30,349 bases of DNA from SURF-24 sp964537965 (GTDB lineage Bacteria > Bacteroidota > Ignavibacteria > Ignavibacteriales > SURF-24). Below are positions 14,339 through 22,895 of the stretch, piece by piece. Location of the stretch: contig CAZIDB010000027.1 of NCBI GenBank assembly GCA_964537965.1, positions 1-30,349 on the forward strand, written 5' to 3'. Position 1 is the stretch's first letter. The number at the start of each line of letters is the position of its first letter. The translations under genes and the position numbers were made by a program. A model generated the notes under the pieces. That model made no database searches. It saw only the letters and a list, made by a program, of their open reading frames with translations, and was not told the DNA's origin.

Positions 14339-15334
14339 ATGTTAAAAATAAACGATATAGAAATAAATAATGCTTTGCTTTTAGCTCCAATGGAAGATGT
14401 TACGGATATCTCCTTCAGAAATATCTGTAAGGAAATGGGAGCAGATATTGTCTACACGGAATTTGTCAATTGCGAAGGTCTGATTCGTTCTAATGAAAAG
14501 ACAAAAAAGAAATTAAAGATAACCGAAAAAGAGAGACCTGTTGGTATACAAATTTACGGGGAAAATCTTGATTCGATGGTTTATGCGGCAAAGATTGCTG
14601 AAGAAGAAAATCCGGATTTAATTGATATAAATGCAGGTTGCTGGGTTAAGAAAATAGCTAACAGGGGAGCCGGTGCTGGTTTGTTAAAAGATCCACCATA
14701 CATGCAGAAGATGGTTAAAACAATTATAGATGCGGTAAAGAAACCTGTTACTGTTAAAACAAGAATTGGCTGGGATAACGAAAGCATTGCTATTCTTGAT
14801 GTTGCTAAAAGAATGGAAGATGTTGGCGTTAAAGCTTTAACAGTTCATTGCAGAACAAGGCAGCAGGGTCATTCAGGTGAAGTTCAGTATGACTGGATTC
14901 CTAAAATAAAAGAGATTATTAAAATACCTGTAATTGTTAACGGAGGAATTTTTACTGCACAGGATGTGAAGGATGTATTCGATAGAACAGGTGCAGACGG
15001 TTTAATGATTGCACGTGGCGCTATTGCAAATCCATGGTTGTTTGCAGAAGCCAAACAATTGCTGCAAGACGAAAAAATCACTTTGAATATTACGAGTGAA
15101 ATGAGAGTACAGATTGCACTTAGACATTTAAAAGATTCGATTGAAGTAAAAGGGGAACGCAGAGCGATACTTGAATTCAGAAAATATTATTCTTCATATC
15201 TGAAGGGTTTACATGGAGTGTCTGTTGTTAGACAGGATTTAATGAAGCTAACCGAATATACCCAGGTGGAAGAGCGGTTAAACAGGTTTTTAAGTGAATT
15301 AAATGAATACGAACATAAATCAGAAATAATTTGA
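14339..15334 (+). CDS. dusB: tRNA-dihydrouridine synthase (DusB-like)
   Basis: FMN/NADPH-dependent reduction of uridine to dihydrouridine in tRNA. The 331 residues form a TIM barrel (about 1-240) with a helical tRNA-binding tail. Visible motifs are APMEDVTDISFR (16-27), GIQIYGENL (69-77), DINAGCWVKKIANRGAGAGLL with Cys101 as the catalytic acid, VKTRIGWD, LTVHCRTRQQGHSG and MIARGAIANPWLF. Most family members have Gly-Cys-Pro at the catalytic site; here it is Gly-Cys-Trp. DusB is the best fit by length and order of motifs, but DusA/C-type assignment is not fully excluded. Confidence 0.9.
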   Translation: MLKINDIEINNALLLAPMEDVTDISFRNICKEMGADIVYTEFVNCEGLIRSNEKTKKKLKITEKERPVGIQIYGENLDSMVYAAKIAEEENPDLIDINAGCWVKKIANRGAGAGLLKDPPYMQKMVKTIIDAVKKPVTVKTRIGWDNESIAILDVAKRMEDVGVKALTVHCRTRQQGHSGEVQYDWIPKIKEIIKIPVIVNGGIFTAQDVKDVFDRTGADGLMIARGAIANPWLFAEAKQLLQDEKITLNITSEMRVQIALRHLKDSIEVKGERRAILEFRKYYSSYLKGLHGVSVVRQDLMKLTEYTQVEERLNRFLSELNEYEHKSEII

Positions 15335-15352
15335 TTTGAAATTAACAAAGTG

Positions 15353-15955
15353 ATGAAGCAGAAAACTATTGTTGATTACATCGCCCGCTTTATTTCAACT
15401 TTGTTTGTTCCGCCTGTTACGGCATTGTTTACGTTTACTTATTACTCCTACACTAAGGAAACTGATCCTGATAAAATGATTTTTTCTATTCTGATTTCAA
15501 CCTTACTGGTTTTTATTTTTCCAATCATCATCTTCATTTATCTAAGAAAGAAAAAAAGAATAAGCGACCTTGACACTAACCTGAATGAGCAGAGAATTCT
15601 GCCATACTCTCTTGGAATTTTATTAATGTCCGCCGGAATCATCTGCTCATTTATTTTTCAATTTAATAATGAAATAATCCTGCTGTGGTTAATTCATTTC
15701 ATTAATATGGTTTTGTTAGTAATAATTACAAGATTCTGGAAAATAAGTGCGCATACATTAGGAGTAGCTATAGCCTTTGGTATTTTTAGTTTTCACTTGC
15801 AAGTTGTTCTAACATTAGCTTTGTTTGTGATACTCTTACTTGTCGGATGGTCAAGAATGAGATTAAAGATTCATTCATTTAAACAGGTTTTACTTGGCGG
15901 CATACTTGGCTGCACATTAGTTTATTTAATTGAGTTAATAGATTCATTAATTTGA
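15353..15955 (+). CDS. PAP2-like integral membrane protein
   Basis: A 200-residue protein with about six hydrophobic segments. It echoes the PAP2 lipid-phosphatase motifs in order: RISDLDTNLNEQRILP (about 69-84, in place of K-x6-RP), ISAH (131-134, in place of PSGH), and SRMRLKIHSFKQVLLGG (167-183, SR-x5-H-x3 but with Gln178 instead of Asp). The histidines remain and the supporting acid is lost, so it may be an altered or inactive phosphatase or a lipid-binding relative. ATG at 15353 is preferred; a GTG directly before it (15350) is possible. It sits between dusB and the PolX-like gene on the same strand. Confidence 0.68.
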   Translation: MKQKTIVDYIARFISTLFVPPVTALFTFTYYSYTKETDPDKMIFSILISTLLVFIFPIIIFIYLRKKKRISDLDTNLNEQRILPYSLGILLMSAGIICSFIFQFNNEIILLWLIHFINMVLLVIITRFWKISAHTLGVAIAFGIFSFHLQVVLTLALFVILLLVGWSRMRLKIHSFKQVLLGGILGCTLVYLIELIDSLI

Positions 15956-15967
15956 AAGATAGATCCA

Positions 15968-17544
15968 ATGGAAGAAAAGTCTAAATACACAAATGCACTC
16001 GAACAGATTGCCGATCTTCTTGAATTTAAAGGTGAAAACCCTTTTAAGATAAATGCTTTCAGAAATGNNNNNNNNNNNNNNNNNNNNNNNNNNNNNNNNN
16101 NNNNNNNNNNNNNNNNNNNNNNNNNNNNNNNNNNNNNNNNNNNNNNNNNNNNNNNNNNNNNNNNNNNAGTGAATTCGGAATTTCTTCAATTGATGAACTT
16201 GATGCCTTTTGTAAGCAGGATAAATTAAAATCAATAAAAGGATTCGGAGAAAAGACTCAAACACTTATTTTAAAAGAGATTGAGAGAATTAATTCCACAA
16301 AAAATTTTATGCTTATCGATTCTGCATTTCATCTTACAAAAGAAATATCTGACATTCTTGATAAAATAAAATCGATTAAGAAATACAGCGTTACCGGGCA
16401 GGTAAGGCGTTCTCTTGAGGTAGTTGATAAAATAGAGTTTATTCTTAGCGTAATTGATCAGGAAAAGTTATTATCAGAATGTAATGCAAATGGATTGATA
16501 CTCTCCAAAGCAGAATTACCGGTACTTATCTCTGAGCAAAATAATTTATTTAAAGATAATGTCGACTATTACAAGTTGGATAGCCTTAGTGAAGAGATTT
16601 ATTTTTATATTCTAAAAGAGGATCATGCATTTTCACTCCTCTTATTTATTACAACCGGTTCAGATGATTTTATAAAAGAATTTGAGTTGGATAAATCAGC
16701 ATCATTTATAAAGGAAGAAGATATATTTTCTAAATCAGGGAATGGATTTATCATACCTGAGATGCGTGAGATTCAATATTACAAGTTAGATAATGGTAAA
16801 AGGAAAAATTCTGCACTTGAACAAAATAAATTCAAAGGCTTCTTCCATTTTCACACAAATTTTTCCGATGGTAAAAATACTTTACAGGAAATGGTTAATG
16901 CCTGCAAAGATAAAGGATTTCAATATGCAGTTGTTTGTGACCATAGTAAATATGCAATTTATGCAAACGGGTTAAATGAAGAGAGGGTGCTTCTTCAAAA
17001 AAAGGAGATTGATGAGGTTTCCGGTAAAACCGGAATAAAAGTTTTTCATGGAATTGAAAGCGATATTCTGAAAGAAGGTGAACTTGATTATGATGATGAC
17101 TTTCTGAATAATTTTGATTTTGTCGTCGCATCAATTCACTCCAGGTTTCAGATGTCAGAAAATGAAATGACTACAAGAATTATTAAAGCAGTTGAAAATC
17201 CGCACACAAATATTTTAGGCCATCCAACAGGTAGATTGTTGCTGAGACGTGATGGATACAAAACAGACATAATAAAAATAATTGATGCCTGTGTCGCTAA
17301 TAAAGTAGCTATCGAAATTAACTCTCATCCGCAAAGATTAGACCTTGACTGGAGAAATATTTACTATGCACGGAATAAAGGCTGTATGTTTTCCATTAAT
17401 CCGGATGCACATTCGGTACATGAAATTGATTTGATAAAATACGGTATTAGCATTGCAAGAAAAGGCGGAATTCAACCGGAAGAAGTTTTAAACTGCCTGC
17501 CACTTAATGAATTTCTGAACTACCTGAAAGAAAGGAAGAAATAA
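15968..17544 (+). CDS. PolX-like protein with HhH, degenerate polymerase palm and C-terminal PHP domain (interrupted by assembly gap)
   Basis: One gene split by 100 Ns. Before the gap, 33 residues read like the PolX start (IADLLEFKGENPFKINAFRN). After it, in another frame because the true gap length is unknown, come a helix-hairpin-helix (IKGFGEKTQTLILKEI), a palm-like part and a PHP domain. In the palm, GQVRR...VVDKIEFIL replaces the usual GS-RR...GDIDIL, so catalytic aspartates appear as Lys and Glu. The PHP metal ligands look complete: HFHTNFSDG, CDHS, GIESDIL, SIHSRF, GHPTGR and NPDAHS. The likely activity is therefore 3'-5' exonuclease/phosphoesterase in DNA repair without polymerisation; this is inference. 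Length with the gap filled would be near or below the usual 570. Confidence 0.8.
16068..16167. other. Assembly gap (100 Ns)
   Basis: Exactly 100 unknown bases, the conventional filler for a scaffold gap of unknown size. It lies inside the PolX/PHP gene, and the reading frames on its two sides differ. The frame change should be read as a gap-size effect rather than a frameshift mutation. Confidence 0.97.
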
Positions 17545-17566
17545 TTTATAACTCAGGAGAATATAA

Positions 17567-18103
17567 ATGTTATCTGAACAAGAACTTAAAAAACTAATCC
17601 GCAGTGTACCTGACTTTCCTAAAAAAGGAATTATGTTCCGGGATATAACAACACTGATAAAAGATAAACAGGGCTTATCTTCAACACTTGAGCAATTACT
17701 TGCTAAGCTTGGAGATAAAAAAATTGATAAAGTTGTTGGCATTGAATCACGTGGATTTATTTTTGGTGCTCTGCTTGCAGAAAAATTAGCCGCGGGATTC
17801 GTACCGGTTAGAAAACCCGGAAAACTTCCGGCAGAAAAGATAAGTGAATCATATTCACTAGAATACGGGCAGGACTCGATTGAGATTCACTCAGATTCAA
17901 TTGAACCCGGAGATAAAGTTTTAATTCATGATGATCTGCTTGCAACCGGTGGCACAATGGAAGCTGCCTGCAAATTAATTGAGAAACTGAAAGGTGAAAT
18001 TGTTCAGGTATCATTCATTGTTGAGCTTACATTTTTGAACGGCAGAGAAAAACTAAATAAGTATGATGTGAGTTCTTTAATAAGTTATGCAGATGAAAAT
18101 TAA
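17567..18103 (+). CDS. apt: Adenine phosphoribosyltransferase
   Basis: Converts adenine and PRPP to AMP (purine salvage, cytoplasmic). The 178-residue length is standard. Visible features are the N-terminal SVPDFPKKGIMFRDITTLI (family signature), ESRGFIFG, RKPGKLPAEKISESYSLEYG (flexible loop and hood), and the PRPP-binding loop VLIHDDLLATGGTMEAA (about 123-139). CAGGAG lies 10 bases upstream of the ATG. It ends directly in the terminator hairpin that starts within its stop codon, so it is the last gene of this run. Confidence 0.97.
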   Translation: MLSEQELKKLIRSVPDFPKKGIMFRDITTLIKDKQGLSSTLEQLLAKLGDKKIDKVVGIESRGFIFGALLAEKLAAGFVPVRKPGKLPAEKISESYSLEYGQDSIEIHSDSIEPGDKVLIHDDLLATGGTMEAACKLIEKLKGEIVQVSFIVELTFLNGREKLNKYDVSSLISYADEN

Positions 18104-18128
18104 AGGGCGAATCTCTTCGCCCTTTCTT
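18102..18128. terminator. Bidirectional hairpin terminator between apt and nagB
   Basis: A perfect 10-bp stem, AAAGGGCGAA (18102-18111) and TTCGCCCTTT (18116-18125), closes a TCTC loop, with T-runs on the right and A-runs on the left. It begins inside the apt stop codon and lies 9 bases before the nagB stop, so it can serve both convergent genes. Confidence 0.93.
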
Positions 18129-18136
18129 ATTAATCT

Positions 18137-18949
18137 TTATTTTATAAGTGTTTCGGGATTCAGGTAAGGGGCTTCAATATCTTTGAAGTAGTTTACTGTA
18201 CCAACTTTTAATTCCACAGTGGCAGCATCATCGCATACAATTATACCGTGCGGATGTGTTTGTAATGCGCTTACTGTCCACATATGATTTACACCTTCCT
18301 CAACCACTTTTGCCAATGCACGGGATTTATTGTGCCCGTTAATAATAATCATTACCTGTTCGGAATCTAATACTGTTTTAACTCCAACAGTTAAAGCTTG
18401 TTTAGGTACTTTGTTTATGTCATTATCAAAAAATCTTGAATTAGCAATAATCGTATCCATTGTTAAAGTTTTCAATCTTGTTCTTGAACCAAGTGAAGAA
18501 CCGGGTTCGTTGAATGCGATATGACCATCCGGACCAATACCACCAACAAATAATTTGATTCCTCCCATGGATGCAATTTTCTTTTCATAATCGACACATT
18601 CTTTTTCAAGATTCTTAGAATTTCCGTTTAGAATGTTTACGTTTTTCTTTTGGATATCTATGTGACTAAAGAAGTTATTCCACATAAATGAATGATAACT
18701 CTCCGGATGATCTTCCGGCAGATTTACATATTCGTCCATATTAAAAGTAACTACATTCTTAAACGAAACGACGCCGCTTTTGTTTAGTTTGATTAATTCC
18801 CTGTACATTCCAAGAGGTGAAGACCCCGTTGGCAAACCTAAAACAAACGGTTTCTTTGGTGTCGGTTTGAAATCAAGAATTTGTCCTGCAACGTAATTGG
18901 CAGCCCATTTAGATACGAGATCATAATTCTGTTGAATGATAAGACGCAT
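18137..18949 (-). CDS. nagB: Glucosamine-6-phosphate deaminase
   Basis: Converts glucosamine-6-phosphate to fructose-6-phosphate and ammonia, the last step of GlcNAc catabolism. It has 270 residues and aligns with the E. coli enzyme without shift: Asp72 (FNMDEYV), Asp141 and His143 (GPDGHIAFNEPG) and Glu148 are the catalytic residues. The E. coli allosteric GlcNAc-6P site also appears conserved (Ser151, Arg158, Lys160, Thr161, Tyr254), so allosteric activation is plausible. A strong GGAGGAG site lies before the ATG. The partner gene nagA is at 23576 on the opposite strand, not in an operon with it. Confidence 0.97.
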   Translation of the reverse strand: MRLIIQQNYDLVSKWAANYVAGQILDFKPTPKKPFVLGLPTGSSPLGMYRELIKLNKSGVVSFKNVVTFNMDEYVNLPEDHPESYHSFMWNNFFSHIDIQKKNVNILNGNSKNLEKECVDYEKKIASMGGIKLFVGGIGPDGHIAFNEPGSSLGSRTRLKTLTMDTIIANSRFFDNDINKVPKQALTVGVKTVLDSEQVMIIINGHNKSRALAKVVEEGVNHMWTVSALQTHPHGIIVCDDAATVELKVGTVNYFKDIEAPYLNPETLIK

Positions 18950-19041
18950 AGAACTCCTCCGGATTAAATGATGAAAGAATGAAATTCACTGCCGAAAATA
19001 CAAAGCGGTTTATAAAAGGTAAAGGATTATTTTTAAGAAAA

Positions 19042-20667
19042 TTACTCTGAGATAAATTCGCATCCTACAGGTATCTCTGGTTTAACAAGTAAAACTTCTT
19101 CTTTTAATAATGAAACTGCGCCAATCTCCATTCCTTTCTTTTTTACTACATATTTCTTAAAAGTATAACTTACAGGTGCTAACCCGGCAGTTTTAGCTTT
19201 ACTGTGGTAAGCTGCAATTGATGCGGCTTTTTTAAGAACGAATTTTGGAATTGCTTCCTTAGAGTTTTCTACACGAAGTACAGTATGCGAGCCGGAGACG
19301 CTTCTTGCATGGAACCAGAAATCGTTTTGCTTGGCAAATTTAGTAGTTAGTTCATCATTGTTTTTACTATTTCGCCCAACAAACAAATGATACTTTCCAT
19401 CGATTAAATAGTGTTTAAAATTATACTGTTCTTCTTTTGCCTGTTTTTCACTACCTGGTTTTATTTTTAATTCGTCCATAATTTTTTGTAAATCGTTAAC
19501 TGATTCTGAACTTTTAAATTTTTCCTGTGTTGCAAGAAGTTTATTGTACTTCTTAAGTGAATCCTGGAAAACAATGTTGTAATGTTTCAACTTCTCCTTT
19601 TCATCTCTCGCTTTTTCAAAATACTTATCGATGTTCTGCTTGGGAGAAAGAGTAGGATCGAGTTTAGCAATAAAATGTTTCTCCTTGTCATCGCTGTTCA
19701 TTTCAAGCCGGGTCATTCCTTTTTTAATGTTATGAATATTAATCAAAAGGTAATTTCCTGTTTCTCTGTATTCATTTTCCCTGGATGGCGTTTCAAGCTT
19801 ATTCTTTAGCTCATTAAGCTTTGAAGATAATTTAGAGATTTGTGCAGTAAGATTTTTTTCAATTAATTTTTTCAGATCCTCGCTTTGGTTCTTCTTATAA
19901 GAATTTGCAAGATAAAAAATAACCGCTTCAAGATAGCTGCTGAAGAGATGTGACTGCTCTTCATTCCTGCTAAAGTAAGTCTCGGGTCTGAAAAACATCT
20001 CGTCTAAAAAATTATCATAATAAATTTTTATCTGTTCATTATTTATTTCTTCTATACACTCAATCAATATTTTCTTTTGATCTGCTGATGGACTGTTAGT
20101 ATACCTGAATGTTGCTTCTTTTATAATCTCTTTAGAGATAGAAGGATATTTTTTTAACTGACTCTTATCATGTAAGTTAAATTCAGTTAGGTTGCTTAAA
20201 TCCGGTTGGTTAAACTCTGCCACATAACTTTTTGACGTCAGTTCTTTTATAATGATATCTTTCATACCTTCAGCTAACTTCCTGAAGGATAAAATTATCT
20301 CGTAGTTAGAAATAAAAAGTACGTTTGAATCTTTGCCTCGTATAGTAAAATATAAGTTGCCGGTATCAAGCATAAAAAGAATAACCCTGTCATCTTCTGC
20401 AATGAATACTTTTTTTATTTTTGCCGGAAGAAAATTCCCGAAAAAATTCAACACATTTTTCTTAGCTTTATGAAAATGATCTCTCTTAGTTATAAAGCTT
20501 TCATTCTGCTTAACGGAAATTATTAAGGTTAATTCATCATGGCCGGATTCTATCTTAAGAACTAATCTGTCGCTTTCCTGCGAGAAGCACTCTGTTAGTA
20601 TTGAGCCAGGAAGCAGGCTGTTAAGCTCAATTACTAATCTGTTCAGGTAATAATAGTTTTTGTACAT
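19042..20667 (-). CDS. NFACT-family protein (RqcH/Rqc2-like)
   Basis: A ribosome-associated quality-control factor that binds stalled large subunits and recruits tRNA-Ala for C-terminal tailing in bacteria that have been studied. The 541 residues comprise an N-terminal NFACT-N domain with the Asp93-Arg94 pair (AEDDRVILF) needed for tailing, a middle region rich in Lys/Glu helices (about 240-390, coiled coil), and a C-terminal NFACT-R domain with FVGRNSKNNDELTTKFA and NDFWFHARSVSGSHTVLR. The start is set at the ATG at 20667 (MYKNYYYLNRLV), which resembles related proteins; an upstream ATG at 20700 would add 11 hydrophobic residues. Also seen annotated as fibronectin-binding protein; that role is unlikely here. 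Confidence 0.9.
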   Translation of the reverse strand: MYKNYYYLNRLVIELNSLLPGSILTECFSQESDRLVLKIESGHDELTLIISVKQNESFITKRDHFHKAKKNVLNFFGNFLPAKIKKVFIAEDDRVILFMLDTGNLYFTIRGKDSNVLFISNYEIILSFRKLAEGMKDIIIKELTSKSYVAEFNQPDLSNLTEFNLHDKSQLKKYPSISKEIIKEATFRYTNSPSADQKKILIECIEEINNEQIKIYYDNFLDEMFFRPETYFSRNEEQSHLFSSYLEAVIFYLANSYKKNQSEDLKKLIEKNLTAQISKLSSKLNELKNKLETPSRENEYRETGNYLLINIHNIKKGMTRLEMNSDDKEKHFIAKLDPTLSPKQNIDKYFEKARDEKEKLKHYNIVFQDSLKKYNKLLATQEKFKSSESVNDLQKIMDELKIKPGSEKQAKEEQYNFKHYLIDGKYHLFVGRNSKNNDELTTKFAKQNDFWFHARSVSGSHTVLRVENSKEAIPKFVLKKAASIAAYHSKAKTAGLAPVSYTFKKYVVKKKGMEIGAVSLLKEEVLLVKPEIPVGCEFISE

Positions 20668-20679
20668 TATTAAACATTC

Positions 20680-20698
20680 GATTGTTATTAAAACAATC
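20680..20698. repeat. Short inverted repeat upstream of the RqcH-like gene
   Basis: GATTGTT (20680-20686) and AACAATC (20692-20698) form a 7-bp inverted repeat with a 5-base spacer, 13 bases before the chosen start of the NFACT gene in the divergent spacer to the POT-like transporter. It could be an operator. Evidence is only the symmetry. Confidence 0.25.
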
Positions 20699-20815
20699 AT
20701 TTGATATTTTTAGAAGCAAATTTAACATTTGTAACCTATGTAAAATATGATTTTATTCCAATCAATTTTCTTTGGTTACTTTAATTGAATACCACTTAAC
20801 AATTTTGGAGCAGCT

Positions 20816-22081
20816 TTGAACCTGTCTGAAAAAATCCAAAAGCTTTACAAAGGATTTCATTCTTCTTTTTGGGTTGCTAACGGAATGGAATTGTTCGAAC
20901 GGCTTGCCTACTACGGGCAGCAAATTGTTTTTATGATCTACCTTCGTAATAAGCTTGGATTTTCAGAAGCTGAAGCCGGTCAGCTATCAGGAATTTTTGG
21001 CGGTCTCATTTATCTTCTGCCAATTTTAGGTGGAACACTTGCTGATAAATGGGGATTCCGGCGAGCATTTAATGTTGCATTTTCAATTTTAGCAATCGGA
21101 TATTTTCTTATCGGCTCTGTTGGTATGAGCGCCTTCTCATCAATTTACGGCGACTTTAATTTATACTGGTTGCTTCTCGTGTTCCTTATTTTAACTGCAT
21201 TCGGCGGATCATTTATTAAACCTTCTGTGCTGGGTACTGTATCTGTTGCTTCAACTCCCGAAACAAAATCTCTCGGTTTTGCGGTTTATTACTGGCTGGT
21301 AAATGTGGGCGCAATGCTTGGACCTACGATCGCTTACCTGGTAAGAGATGAATTAGGAAATGAATTTGTTTATGTTGTATCTTCTTTTAGTTGTCTTGCT
21401 ATGCTAATAGTTAATCTTTTCCTATATAAAGAAGTAAAAGTTGAATCAGATGCCGAGACGGAATCGTTAGGTAAGAAAATTGCAAACCTCTTTGTTGTTT
21501 TAACCAATGTTAAGTTCATGATTTTCCTATTAATTTATTCTTTGTACTGGATAATCTTCTGGCAGGAATTTATTATCGTTCCATATTATATAACAGACTT
21601 TATTGATAAAAACGCTCCGTATGAACTGGTGCAATCCTGGGCCGGAGCTGGAGCTATAATTCTTTTACAAATACCTATTAATCGTCTTACAAAAAATATA
21701 AGCACTCAGAATTCTATAATACTTGGTTTTGTTATTTCCAGTTTCATTTGGATTATAATTGGGATTTATCCCAGTATACCAACTATTGCAGCAGGCATTG
21801 TTGCTTTTGCTATTGGAGAAATGATCCAGGCCCCGAGATATTATGAGTACATTTCCGAGATTGCTCCGAAAGGTCAACAGGGTTTGTTCCAGGGTTATGC
21901 ATTTCTGCCGATTGCAATAGCGAGATTTGTAGGTGATCCATTTGGCGGCTGGTTATATCAGACAGCCAAAGGACAAAATAAACCTGAGTTAGTCTGGTTT
22001 GCGCTAATTGGAGTAGGTGTTTTAGGAGCAGTTTGTATGATACTTTACAGTAAATTAATTAAAAAAGAAACTGTTAAATGA
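20816..22081 (+). CDS. POT/PTR-like MFS transporter
   Basis: A 421-residue, roughly 12-helix inner-membrane transporter. Helix 1 carries ANGMELFERLAYYG with Glu25-x-x-Glu28-Arg29, the proton-coupling motif of proton-dependent oligopeptide transporters. LGGTLADKWGFRRAF matches their loop 2-3 and AVYYWLVNVGAMLGPTIAY matches the PTR2 signature region. It is shorter than most bacterial POTs (about 460-500). The start is TTG at 20816, with TTGGAG 7 bases upstream; no ATG precedes helix 1. Likely substrates are small peptides, possibly wall peptides, but this is inference. Confidence 0.82.
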   Translation: MNLSEKIQKLYKGFHSSFWVANGMELFERLAYYGQQIVFMIYLRNKLGFSEAEAGQLSGIFGGLIYLLPILGGTLADKWGFRRAFNVAFSILAIGYFLIGSVGMSAFSSIYGDFNLYWLLLVFLILTAFGGSFIKPSVLGTVSVASTPETKSLGFAVYYWLVNVGAMLGPTIAYLVRDELGNEFVYVVSSFSCLAMLIVNLFLYKEVKVESDAETESLGKKIANLFVVLTNVKFMIFLLIYSLYWIIFWQEFIIVPYYITDFIDKNAPYELVQSWAGAGAIILLQIPINRLTKNISTQNSIILGFVISSFIWIIIGIYPSIPTIAAGIVAFAIGEMIQAPRYYEYISEIAPKGQQGLFQGYAFLPIAIARFVGDPFGGWLYQTAKGQNKPELVWFALIGVGVLGAVCMILYSKLIKKETVK

Positions 22082-22136
22082 ACAGGATTCTTATGAAAAT
22101 TTGTTAAATAAACTCCTATTTAATATTTTTTGATTG

Positions 22137-22895
22137 ATGAAAAATCTTTTAGCTAAAATAAACTACAAAAAAATACTTCTTTACTTAGGAATTTTTATAG
22201 GTGCACTGTTGATTTTCGATTACCTGATTATGCCCTGGTACGTCTCTGCCGATGAAGTGCAGGTGCCAAGAGTTATCGGTCTTAACCAGGATGAAGCGAT
22301 TGGAAAGCTATCTGATGATAATTTGGATGCGATTATTGCAGGAGAAAGATTTGATGAAAAATATCCAAAGGGTACAGTAATATTTCAGAAACCACTGCAC
22401 GGATCAATAGTTAAAGAAGGAAGAAGAATTTTTCTGTTTGTAAGCAGCGGTGTTCCTATGGTTAAAGTGCCGGACTTACGAGGTAAACAACTTAGAGATG
22501 CACGACTAACACTTGAAAAAATGGAATTGATACTTGGCGATACTACCATGGTTGAAGCAGAAGATGAAAAACTTACAGTGCTTGATCAGAGTTTTTATCC
22601 AGGCAGGGAAGTTAAGAGGGGAACAAGAGTATCATTAACTTTAAGTGCAGGTAAACAGGTTGGTTTAATTGCCGTCCCGGATGTAATTGGTAAAACACTA
22701 TCACAGGCGGAAAAGATTTTACTTGAAAATAAACTTACTATCGGAAGATTGAATTATCAGCCTTCGTTTTCTCTTTTACCGAATACGATTATTGACCAAT
22801 ATCCAAGCAGCGATACTTTTGTTAAGGAAGGTACAAGTATTGACTTATTTGTTACCAAGGATGTGGATACTCCAAAGGAACTTGAGGAAAACTAA
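22137..22895 (+). CDS. Membrane-anchored protein with three PASTA domains
   Basis: A 252-residue protein with a membrane helix near the N-terminus (about 11-32) and three PASTA repeats outside the membrane, at about 40-104, 105-174 and 177-247. Each begins with a VPxVIG/VPDLRG/VPDVIG block and has the DAR/QAE-x-L helix and PGTxV strand. PASTA modules usually bind peptidoglycan or muropeptides and sit on Ser/Thr kinases or PBPs; here there is no kinase or transpeptidase domain. ATG at 22137 is preferred over an adjacent TTG. Its stop shares a base with the rpe start (TAATG), so the two are coupled. Confidence 0.92.
   Translation: MKNLLAKINYKKILLYLGIFIGALLIFDYLIMPWYVSADEVQVPRVIGLNQDEAIGKLSDDNLDAIIAGERFDEKYPKGTVIFQKPLHGSIVKEGRRIFLFVSSGVPMVKVPDLRGKQLRDARLTLEKMELILGDTTMVEAEDEKLTVLDQSFYPGREVKRGTRVSLTLSAGKQVGLIAVPDVIGKTLSQAEKILLENKLTIGRLNYQPSFSLLPNTIIDQYPSSDTFVKEGTSIDLFVTKDVDTPKELEEN

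Noticed and set aside
15968..16228. A short ORF reading through the N-run and ending at 16228.
   Set aside because: The frame after the gap is an artefact of the arbitrary 100-base filler; the real coding frame after the gap is a different one.
16309..17544. A separate PHP-domain gene starting at the ATG at 16309.
   Set aside because: Coding sequence with an HhH motif continues upstream to the gap edge at 16168 and the other side of the gap encodes a PolX N-terminus, so it is one gene broken by the gap.
20668..20700. Longer start of the RqcH-like protein at the ATG at 20700.
   Set aside because: The added 11 residues overlap an inverted repeat and lie before MYKNYYYLNRLV, which looks like the conserved N-terminus.
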